From Anisus vortex (Eukaryota; Mollusca; Gastropoda; Planorbidae): a stretch of 64,000 nt of DNA. Both the position numbers and the translations under genes were made by a program. The stretch spans positions 30,176,441 through 30,240,440 of the forward strand of contig OX421506.1 in assembly GCA_949126835.1 (NCBI GenBank), in the 5' to 3' direction. How positions within the stretch are numbered: position 1 is the stretch's first letter; each line of letters opens with the position of its first letter. Positions 35,001 through 47,700 of this stretch are shown one piece after another. The notes under the pieces were generated by a model, which was given only the letters and a program-made list of their open reading frames with translations, was not told where the DNA came from and made no database searches.

Positions 35001-38000
35001 AAATAATTTAAAATTTATATAAATCTACAAAATATTATTAATATATTTTATAAGTAACTAATAAAAACATACTTATATGTATATTAAATGGTATTATAAA
35101 AGTTAACATTAAAAATACTAAATTCAATATTTTTTTTAGTATAATATACTTGTTTTTAAAGTATTTCTAGGGACAGCTTTATTGCACATTTTCGCTCAGT
35201 AAACACACTGCAGCCTGCTGGCACAAATACGTTTACAGGCCCAAAACTCCTGCAGGGCGACAGGGATCCGCCGGTGGCCGGGATAGAACTCGCGACGTGT
35301 CAGTTGGTTTTTGGTTGACAGTCCGGTGAACTAACCGCTGGACCAGCCAATTAATTTAAATTAATATGTATAAATTTTTTGTTAACTTGATGGAAAAAAA
35401 AATTCATTACAATAATGATCGAATACGGATATATTTGTAAAAATATGTGCCACCATCGTCACCTAATTAATTAAAAAGCTCTTTCTAAATAAACTATTGG
35501 TTACTGCTATTAAATAACTATATGGGTCAATTTGACCCACCTAGTAGGTATAAGAAGTATTTAGGTTTTATTATGTAAAAGTTATACGGGCCATTTCGAA
35601 CCACCTTGTAGAAAGTAGTCGAATACAGTTAAAACAAGAAGCAGGTATAGAGTTAAGACAAATATTAAAACCGTTTATCTTTTTTGTTTAAAATTTTTGA
35701 TGAAATGACATTTTCTTATGAACTTTGCATTAAAATATATCTACAGTTAATCTCAATGGCGTCGTGAAAAGGAAAGATAGGGAAATTGTTACACTTTTAA
35801 ATTTCAAAGGTCTGTATTTTCTGTTAAAAATAGATTGCTGAATAGTTGATATAAAATAAGAAAATACAGTAGTCCCTACATACATATTAACATTATGTAT
35901 ATATATATATAACAAGCACTAGTGGTGGTGTGTTTTTTTTATAGTTATTGCAGGCCAGAGGTCACCAGCACGTTGCTTACGTTTTTTTTCCTTAATCTTT
36001 AAATTCACTTAATCATTAGATTTATTGCTTTGTGTGTATTATGCATTATTCTATATTTTTCTTACTTTTTTCTTAACGTTTACAAGTGAAATAAATTTCA
36101 AAGGTAACAAAATTTATTTTCATAATTAGATAATTCTTGACTTATATCAAACAATAAAAAACTGCTGTAAAGAACTGTATATAATGCTTTGCCGAATTAA
36201 CAATGTATAAATATAATCGTTTTAGATTTCAAGAGATGCATTAAAACTGCCTTTAAAAAGGAAAGTAAATTAGAAAATGAAGGTAAAGAAACTTTCAGAT
36301 TTTCTAATAACATTTTACAACATTTTAACCAAAAACTAAAAAGGTTAATTTTTTTCTTTAAACTTTTAATTGAAGATATAGAGACTTGAATATTTTAATG
36401 TTTAACTCACTTTTTAAAATTAATTTTAAAAAAAAAGTATTCTAAAATGTGATTTTTATCTACATTACGTCTTTTTTTTACAATTCTCTAAACGAAAAAA
36501 TATGAATTTTTTTTATTATAATATATGATTTTTATTTACAAATGATGAAATACCAAAAATATACTCTTAATTAAGTACGATAAGACTTCCAGTCACATTT
36601 AAAATATCGATTCTGAAACATATTATGCTAGTTTCTCATGCTTCTAAATTAAAACCAAAAGTCAATTGGAGAGAAATGTTTCTTTATAACCTTTATTAAG
36701 TAAACTCAAACATTTCATTTAAGCAGACCTGTTGCGCAAAACTAACTTTGGTGATGTACTCAAAACTTTGCCAAATGTAAATATCGAAAATAAATCTTTA
36801 CAATGTAAATGTGTGCTCTCTCTGACTTTCTCATCTATTAAAAAAGTTACAGTATTTTTGTCTATTAGTGTAAAAAACTTAATTAACTATTGATTTTAAT
36901 ACAGAAATACCTTATTGTAGGTTTAATATGAGTGATAGTAGTACAAACATATGTGTTAACAACTGCTTTTCTTTGTTATTTTTTTGCATAATATTGAACA
37001 TACCAGCGGTCAGTGTAGGATCGGAGCCCGGGGAAGAAGGGGGCACCCAAGTGGGTTAGTGCTTAGGGAACCAAGATGACTTAATCGGGATGGTTAGACG
37101 GGCGTCTTAAAATCAAAACAAAGTGCAATTACTTTTGATAATTTTGTCCAAGTATTATAATTAAATTAAAATACAATAATAGCAGAATATGAATTTGTGT
37201 GTTTTAAGAAGGAATAGATTAAGTTTTATGTGTAAGCTCAGATAATGTATTTCTGTGGAAAAACATATACCCATGATGCCAACTTTAATCCTTATTAGAT
37301 TACACAAAAGGCAGATTTTATATATTTTTTAAATGTTTAAACGTTATATCTCCCTTCTCTGTTCACCTAAAAAGATAAATTAGGTGTCATTGAATAGATC
37401 TTATCTAGTTTTATCAAACAGTGTAGGCTTTCATGACTGACTTTTTTTTTCTTTTTTTTGAAGTCACTCTCTATAGTGCATCAAGAGAGGGAGATAATGC
37501 ATGTGTGAGTAAGGACAATTTAGGACAATCAAGATCAAAGCCCTCCACCAAATGAGTCACGTCGTGACTTAGGATCATTTTAAGTTATCCTTGTAGTAAT
37601 TAGCAAGCTGAACTCAATGTTGAAAACCGTTTAAAAATTGGAGAAATATTCTCTTAGCTATAGGGGTTTTACTGTAGCCCCTGCCTTAAACCTGATTTTT
37701 AACAATTTCAAATTTACTTCTTGGCTTTATTCCATCCATGAATTTTTCTAGCAACAATCCATTGATAGTGTTGAAAATAAGCACAATTATAAAGCATGAA
37801 AATAGCAAACTCTGTGTCAAACTATAATAAAAAAGAACATATACTTTTTTATTTCCTAAAAAAAAACAATAACAAATAAAATGTAGATTCTTAGTCAATA
37901 AAAACCTTTGCGAAGCATATTAGTTAGACTTAACTTTTTAATAAATATTTTAAAACTAATGATGAAAATGATTAGGTAAATATTGAAAATGAAATAAAAT

Positions 38001-41000
38001 GCCTTGGGTGAAACTGATGGATATTTTAATAAAAATGTAAAAAAAAAAGTTAATAGTACGTCGGCTAGACCTCTGTGTTTTCGATGCTATAATAGCGTTG
38101 TCCATAACGCATAAATAAATTACATGAACCAAAATATAAAGTGAAGTGCAAATGTGATTTAGAAATCAAATTCTACTCTAGATTTTACACTTATTATAGG
38201 TTTTGTGATAACAACAACAAAAAACTGATCGGATTAAATAGCCTAGCCTAAAATTAGCGGTAACTGTATCAGAATAGTCATAGTCATATGTTGTAAGCCT
38301 ACTCAGTGGCGTACCGAGGGGGGTGTGGGGGTTGCGGACCGCACCTGGTGACACCCTCTCAGGGAGTGACAGCCGTTAACAATAAAATTGACTGGTAAAC
38401 TTGGGTTATGTCTAAACGTGAAAAACAATATGGGGGAGAATGTGACATTGTTTTTTTTATTCATAAACAAAATCTCATTAGTTGGTTTCAATAAGTCTTT
38501 GCATAGATAAATATTATAAACAAGCTTAAATAATAAAAAAAAACAAGATGTTGAGCATATTTATAACATTTTAATTTACCTTTTATTTATGGACCTCTAT
38601 TAACTTTATTTGTGTTACATATAGTATTTAGAGATGTAAGCAAGTTAGGTTGATTTTATGTATTTATCCTTTGCTAGAAATATTGAACTACAGTGTTTTC
38701 GCAACTAAAGTAGAATATGACACAACTTGACGTGTGTTCTATAAACACACTTTCATTAAACTTTCATTGACAGCGCTTAAAACAAGCTAATTTATTATGC
38801 AGGTGTTCGTGATTTTTGGTCTGGTAGATCATCATGTCGCAATGTATACGGACGCTTCATAAACAGACAAAGTATGTTATAGTTATTTACATTATTTAAA
38901 AATGTTATGGTTCATTTTCATTTGCATATACAGTTGTTTAATGTATATACATCTTTTCTAACTCAAATAATAAATATAAAAAAATATATAACATAGAAGT
39001 ATTATTGTAGGTCACAATGGATTATCATTTGCTGAGCCGCTCCACAGATCCAAAGTTGACCTATACCCCGTTACCTTTGACCCCGTGACCTACTGACCCC
39101 CGTGACCTAGTGACCTTTGTACATGTCGTGACCTACTGACCCCGTGACCTTTGACATCAAAAATGTTGTGACTGACTTATTTGTTTTATTGAAGTCACTA
39201 TATATAGTGCATCAAGAGAGGGTGATAATGCATGTGTGAGTAAAGAATGTTTAGGACATTAAAAAAGAAAGCCATCTATTTTTTATTTTTCCTGTGTCTT
39301 TTGATTCAACCATTAATTTGTAAAGTACACTTCGTGCTGCGCTGTATGTGACATTACGTTAAGGCATCGTGTCCTTTCTTTTGTTGCCTAATATTCCAAA
39401 TAAAGCTGAAGTATATTGTGACATATATATTAGTAGTTCCCAATACACATTACTTTCTCTCTCTAACGCGAATTGTTTTCAAGCTCCTTTTTTGGTAGTC
39501 ATTTTTGTCTGTTTAGTAAGGACTGCAAAAATGCTAAGTAATCCATTATAGTAGCGTGTGCAAAATTATGGAATAGCATACGTAATAGTTTATTATTACG
39601 TACATGGGAGATCATGTTTTAATATGGGCTAAAGTAAATGGTATCAATGTTTTTACCTCCCTAATAATGGGTCTGTACCGCGCACTCTTCGAAAGATACT
39701 TAAGGCTTCGCGGACTGCTTGCGAGCGAGTCACAAGTCAAACAGTGAGACTTTTCTTGAATGTGTTGACACTTGTTTTAGAACCATGTTATTATTGTATA
39801 TAACTCGTTAATACTTGCAGAATCGAAATTATTACCTGAATTAAATATCTTCTTGATTGAATCATTTACACTAAAGCTTCCTTGTCAAGTTACTATTCTA
39901 TTTTATTGTCTACAATACTATAATATATATTTATTTACTCATGTATCGTCAAAGAAAGGAACTGTTAGAACGCAAATCCTGAGTTTGTTCCCAGAGGACG
40001 ATAATGGGTCGGCGTAATAATGAAGCTTAAATAATATTAACCAAAGTCAACCCTAGGATTAACGAGAAGTAATAGCAATATTTACACGGCTCTGACAACA
40101 AGGGGATTGTGGCCGTAACAATATGGTAAGGGTATTTCGTACTTACTGTTAAAAGGATCCTTGTCAAGTGTTATAAAATTGTGATTTCCTTTAAGCTCGA
40201 TGAGCCGTTGTTAATCATTGTTTAGGAGACTGTTAATTATTGCAATTAAGATATAGATATATAGATATTTGGGGGGGGGGTGAATCAGAGCTCGCGAGAT
40301 GTACCTATGCTCTACAGATTAAACATTAAATCATGTATTCATAGATGTTCTCACCGTACCAGTACCCGGTACCATTGTATACCTTAATATTTTTTAACTC
40401 TAGGCCTTTTGTCTTTTTCCTGGTGCATTCTCGATACTTCTGCTCTAATTTTAACGAAATAAGTAATGGTACGTATTACCCTCTACAACGAGTTACGATT
40501 CAGCCGACTCAGACTTAACATTGTTTATTGCTTATTTATTTGTATCGGCAATAGAAAACCAATCTAAATGTATTTATTAACGAAGCAGACAGGACAGTTA
40601 GCACACTAAACATATATAAATAAGCTATGTTTAACCAGACCTACGTAGTATGACTAACTAACTAACTAACTTGAACTCCTATTGGAAACGAGAGCTGGGA
40701 GTATTATTCCCTTGTAGCTCTGAGCAAGAAATCAGCCGTGCGTTTGAGCACGGCTCTATCTCCGTAGAGATCAGTGGGTAGTGGGTCACCCGTCCCATCT
40801 CCTCGATCGACGAGACGGGGGCACTCCCGCAGGATATGCTCCACTGTCTCCTCCTCCTCCCCACAGTGGCGACACCGCGAGTCGTATTTAGGCCGGAACC
40901 TGGCGAAGTATGCCCCAATGGGGCAGTGGCCAGTGCGGAATTGAGATATGATACTTCGTTCCGACCTACGTAGTATGACTAGAGGCGCTGGTCGAAAATA

Positions 41001-41654
41001 AACATCAAGTAGTGTCAAAAGATATGAAGTGAACCTACGATTTTATTTTATTATCAATGTGAACCATTGATCTAGGGCAGGTCACTAATGTGCTGTCATG
41101 TTTTAACGGGCTTAAATGTTAAATACAACCATTCAAAATATCTAAAACGACATAGGCACGAATTACCCAGTTTTACGAAATACCCACCTGTCACGATGTT
41201 GCTGTTGGGAGAGCAATTCGTCACAATGTTGACACTGAGAGGGGTGCGGGGGGTGGTTGAGTGGGGTTAATGGCGGCTGGTTGTCGTGGGGTTAATGGTT
41301 ACTAGTGGCTGGTTGTCGTGGGGTTAATGGTTACTGGTGGCTGGTTGTCGTGGGGGTATGAAATACCGATGTTTCTGCAATCGTCCTGGAACAATGATTA
41401 TCTCTCTCCTTGGCTCGTATAAGATGTTACAGAGTATACAACAAGCAGTTCTAAGATAAGCAAGCAAATCACTGATTACTGTTCAGGTGTTTATTACGTT
41501 CGAATATCCAATGGTGAGAAATACATGTGAAGTTATACAGCAATATTGACACTAGTATATGCGAGCGTTATGGAATCCAAGGTTAGGTTACACAACTTAT
41601 ACTACTGACATATGGTTACTGCAACTATACTACTGACATATGGTTAATGGCTAA

Positions 41655-41700
<46 letters not shown>

Positions 41701-44700
41701 CATGTTAGGTGATATACTACTGAAACAGATATGAAATTGGTCAGAATGTCTAACATTAGTACACGGTGGTGTTGTGGAATCCACTTTTAGGTTACACAAC
41801 TGTATTAACGAATTACTATTACTGGCTAATTATCTATAGTCCAAATGAGTAGGTTGGGAGTTAAGCTAAGACGATGCTCCTTCCTCGAGAGCTGAGCCAG
41901 AACTAACTAAATGTACAGTGTATCGGTCAAGCGCCAACCTCAGACTGCTCTACAAGAGTTGAGCGGGCGTCTTGTGATACCAGTCACGTGACCGCTCCTC
42001 AATTTGGTTGGGTGATTACATTAACTTAGAATTACAGATAATTCCCATTGGTCCGCTCGAATATATATTTACATAAGGGAAAAAGGCTTATTGGGGCCGA
42101 AAATGGAGTTGGGGGTGGGTGACATTTATACCACCAATACTACGAGTAGGGTGTAGATGAAATAATTATTGCCGCCCGCACTCAGCGGGGTGAACAAGGG
42201 AGACGGGGGGGGGTGTGTCGAAGTGGGTGAACAAGGGAGACGGGGGGGGGTCGAAGTGGGTGGGGTTAGTCTAGATAAAAGACGATTGATACATACGTCA
42301 TGCTGAGTGAAGGGAATTATCTCCCTTTGATATAATTTCAAGTGGTCATTCGAATGGCTGGCGTGGGTTTTCGGCCGAGGGGATATTAAGTAGATGCGAA
42401 AACATTGACCGTCTCAAAGGTTAGCTAGCGAGTCGCCGCCCTTGAGTGGTATGGGGAGGGGGTTAAGGGGTCTTAGTGGGGGAGGTGGGGTGGGTTTCTT
42501 GGCGCGTAATGTCTACATAAAGCATGTTGAATTAACAATATGAATGAATAAATAGTTATACCAGCACATTAAAATACGGCATGAATTAATAGTTAAAATT
42601 ATAATAGAATATATACATTAAGATTCACACTTCATTCATTCACGGTTTTAGTACCAGTTTGGGCGTATTGATTAGCAAACTCTGAATTGGGACTAAAACT
42701 AAAAGAGTGTAGTGAAGGTTAAAGAACAGGTGAAGAAGGGAGGTTGTGGTGTTCCTATTGCGTGAGAGAGGGAGGAGGTAATAGTTCCAGGCTATTCGTT
42801 CTATCTAATCTAACTCTACGCTAACCTATGGTTCTATACTACTATCTACGCTATAATCTATCTATGAGTGCTAGGAGTCACGGTTTAAGTCCAGAATCGT
42901 GACACCACCTTCCCCCTAAATAAATATATATTTTACTATTTCCAAAAATAGAGTTTTTTATTGTTATTTTTTTGTTTGCTTGCAGCATATGTATTTGACT
43001 ATTACTATGGGAACAGCAAATTTGGATTAAGCGGAGCAGGTAAAATATATAGCATGTTTTTATTGTATGCATGCTTTTTTTTCCAAACAAAATGACTAAT
43101 ATTTTGTTTAGTTAATAGGAGGAAATTATTTTATTGTATTTCGTATATAATGATGTAAAATGAACTGATAAACAGTAAATAATAGAAGGGGAAAATCTCG
43201 AAAAGCATAAAATAGACAGGCTACATTTTATAGGTACCCGGTAAAATAATGGAGGGCAAATTGAAAATTATATTTCAATTTTTTTAAAGACTATCTTTTA
43301 TAAATTATATTTTTAATTTCTTTGAAAGATTGTGTGATACACACATTAATTCAACTTGTCAGATGTAATATGTTTTCACTTTTTTTCCTAGCTGGACGTG
43401 GTAAAAACGGGTCGCATTATTCGGTCCAACAGTAATTATGAATAAAAGTTTATTGTATTTTTACACAATGGATACGAATTCATTGTTTTACTATTATATT
43501 GTTAATAAATACATTCTACACCTTTAGTCAACAAGTTCAGTAACTATGTCATTATTCATCCTAATTCAGGGACTATACAACGTAATCATAGCAACTGATA
43601 TTATTATCGAATGATAATATTACAAAAAATAACCCAGTAGATAAATGAGCCAATAATTAAGTGGCTGATCTGATACTAAATAAAAAGCTTGTCATGGATA
43701 ATATATTGTTTATAGCTAAATGAAGGAGATGCCTATAAGACAGAGAGGGGGGTTATGATGCAGGGGCAACTCACAATCTCCATATCAAGGCCCAGGCATG
43801 CGCCCCGGAGTGGACACTTTGGTGCTGCTGCAAAGCGGCAAAACCAACACGGAAGGCAGCAGTTACGAGTGATAAGTCAAACTTGATTGGCGTAAGGCAC
43901 GGACGCTACGGGTTGCCTCTGTCGGTAGGAGAGGTCATCGCGCCTCATTGATAAGCTACCGCCCGCCTTAACCTGGGCAGCCCCCAGGCAATAAGGTGCT
44001 GATCCGCCACTGTCTGCCTGCTTCAAAGGGTGCTTGGAGCTTAAACAAAATCGTCAAGCAGACGGTAACCAACGCACCAGTTATAAAAAAAAAATCACAG
44101 TAAAAAAGAAAACAACAGTCTTAAGACTGGCAACCTGGAATGTGAGAACGATGTGTCCTGGCATTACCTCCGACCTCCAATTTACCACAGACGGCAGGAA
44201 AACGGCAATCATAAACAATGAACTGATGAGACCTGAACATAGACATCGCAGCACTTCAAGAAACCAGACTAGACGAAGACGGCATGTTACGTGAAAAAGA
44301 CTACACCTTCTTCTGGCAGGGCAAACCCCTTGTAGAATCACGCCTGCACGGAGTAGGATTCGCCATTAAAAACAGTCTACTGCCTATGGTGTCTCCCCCA
44401 GCCGGTGGAACAGAGCGCATCTTTGCAATCAGCTTGTCAACCAAGTCAGGCAAGGTGAATATTTTTAGCATCTATGCCCCAACATTATGCTCGCCTCAGG
44501 AAACAAAAGACCAGTTTTATGAAGAACTTGATGACAAAATTAAATCAATTCCAAAATCAGAGCACATCTTCTTATTGGGTGACTTCAATGCCAGAGTTGG
44601 ATCAGAACACAGTACATGGCTTGAATGCCTAGGTCACTTTGGAGTGGGAAAAATGAATGAAAATGGACAAAGAGTTATGGAACTCTGCTCCTATCATATG

Positions 44701-47700
44701 CTCTGTATCACTAACACATTCTTTAAGACAAAGAGTTCTGGAACTCTGCTCCTATCATATGCTCTGTATCACTAACACATTCTTTAAGACAAAGAGTTCT
44801 GGAACTCTGCTCCTATCATAAGCTCTGTATCACTAACACATTCTTTAAGACAAAGAGTTCTGGAACTCTGCTCCTATCATATGCTCTGTATCACTAACAC
44901 ATTCTTTAAGACAAAGAGTTCTGGAACTCTGCTCCTATCATAAGCTCTGTATCACTAACACATTCTTTAAGACAAAGCCTCTCCACAATATTTCCTGGAG
45001 ACATCCTAGATCAGGACACAACGGCATCAGCTAGACATGATCATCACAAGAAAAACTGCTCTGAACAACATCCTCCTAACACGCAGCCTCCACAGTGCTG
45101 ATTGCGACACAGACCACTCAATGGCAAAGTTAGGATCAAGCCTATAGCTATACATCACAACACACAAAAAGGCCGCCCATGTATTAAAATACCAGAAGTT
45201 CCCAACCTAGGACTCCAGAAAAAAACTAAATAAGCAAATGGAAAAAGCATTCAAGGAAAACACCTGGAAAAGCATAGAGGAGAGGTGACAATTTATTCGT
45301 GAAACCACGTACAACTCGGCACTGCTAACATTCGGGAAACAGACAAAAGGAACGAGGATTGGTTCGAAAGCAATCGTCCTATTATACAACCTATCATCAA
45401 GACGAAAAGAACAGCTTTGATACAATTCAAGAAGGACCCCTCGCAGAAAAACCTTGCGATTTAATAAAATGCAAGAAAAAATGCACAAAAGACTGCCAGA
45501 CAATGCGCAAACAAAATTAATACTGGCAGGACTTATGCACAAATATCCAGACATGCGCTGACCACGGAAACATTCGCGGCGTATACGAGGGGATCAAAAA
45601 AGCTTTCGGACCCTCTGTCAGTAAGGTTGCACCCTTAAAAGCATTAGACGGCTCCATAATAAAAGACAGAGAAATGCAGATGATACGTTGGGCCGAACAC
45701 TACCAGAACCTTTATGCAACAGAAAACACTGTCACTGCAACTGCTCTCGCTAATATACCAACCATGGAGGTAATGGACGACTTGGATACACTTCCGACAG
45801 AAATAGAGCTCAGTGAAGCCATCAATAAGCTTGCACCCTGGAAAGCCCCTGGTGGGGATGGCATCCCAGCAGAAGCGATAAAATATGGGAAACCAGCCCT
45901 ACTAAAACACCTGCACGAGCTGCTCTGCCAGTGCTGGGAGGAAGGAAGAGTTCCCCAAGATATGCGAGATGTGAATATTATCACGCTGTATAAAAATAAA
46001 GGAGATAGTACAGACTGCAACAACTACAGAGGCATTTCCCTCCTCAGTATCATTGGCAAGGCTTTCGCCCGCTTGATCCTGAAGAGATTACAGCTGCTAG
46101 CTGAACGCATGTATCCAGAGTCCCAATGCGGTTTAAGGGCTGAGCGATCTACAATAGACATGATCTTCTCTCTCAAGCAACTGCAAGAAAAGAGCATATA
46201 GATCAATTCGGTTTAAAAGGGATATGCCTACTTACTTTCAACTGTTTAATTAAATACTTAACATTGTTATTATAGCATTTCATCATTTTTTTTTCTTTTA
46301 CCACTTAGTTGTAGTTATCGGTTTACAGTCACATAATTCCCAGACACCTAATCCCCGACACTTAATCCCAGATTCACTTAATCCCTAGCCACTTAATCCC
46401 CAGACACTTAATCCTAAAAATGCAATTTTAGGTAAAGAATTATGCAATCAGATCGGAATATAATTCATATCAATGACAAAAAGCTAATAGTCCGATATTC
46501 ACTTATTTATTTTCTAAGTGAAACAATTAATAATACATATTTAAATGCATTATGATAATATTTAAATCATGTTATTAAAAGAAAATTAACATCAGTTTTA
46601 AGTTGTTTCAACACAAGAACTCGAAATCAAATTAAACTGATTGTTGTTCAGCCATATGAGAACAAATTATTCTTAATATTGTGTGGGGTAAGTATTTTAA
46701 ATCACTATGACTGGTAAGCTAAAGATCAGATATACAGATGACGATCCATTGACTCATAGCGCTGTACAATGTTGTCGATTCTCCTGGCTAATGCAGCATA
46801 CTTCTTCCTTGGACAATGCTCTGTGCCGGTACATGACTGAGTAAGAGTGGTGTCCTTTTTTTTTATCCACTGTCCTTTTTACCCGTCGTGCTTATTATCA
46901 TCAAAGCGAACCCGGCGCACGGCCGTATCAAACAAAGGTAGAGCCGACCGCGAGTTACCGGTACTACCGGTGGCCAAGTTAAATAAACATTGTCGAGCAA
47001 TCAAGCCAGGGGCAATACTGAGATAAACGACGACGAAACTTTATCCCGTTGACCGTTTTATTTGTATTCTCTTCAAACATAGAAATCATCAATTGGAATA
47101 TCATAGTTTAATTAATATTCTGCTAATCAGAATCCCTTAAGTCTACCATAAGACAACTGCTAAAATTGACAGCCATGCACTACATATTGCTCTAGAAAGT
47201 ATTAAGTGGCTGGGGATTAAGTGGCTATGGATTGAGTGACTAGGGGATTAAGTGTCACCGTATTTATCGACTTATAATGAAGAGAATAGCAATATTTATC
47301 CAATGATAAACTCAATATGATCAACTCTACTTAGGTGACGAGCGACAACAATCCCTCGTTTTCTTTCGGCAACATCTTTTGGAAATGAAATAAAATTTAA
47401 TTCTCTATTTCTTTTATTATTCACAGTACAACCAGTAACGCAGCACACATACCTTTGTTTTAGCAAATGAACGAATGAGATCGGAAATGTTCTACACTTT
47501 GAACCTTTATGCATGCATAATATTTAACACTTGTCAATAGACACAGTCCTTTGTTAAAAAGTGGAATAACTCTAAACTAAAAAAGTGTGAACTGTTTTTT
47601 TTCCAGAGTGATCTTCTACCTTTTTTTTAAATCTTTTATATATTACAATTTTATGATATGATAAAAGCGAATATTTCATTTGTTCAGAAAATATATTTTT

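Noticed and set aside
40679..40918. 79-residue minus-strand frame
   Set aside because: It overlaps the LINE C-terminal frame in another phase and has no domain of its own.
44081..44341. Minus-strand 86-residue frame
   Set aside because: It is the reverse of the LINE endonuclease coding sequence.
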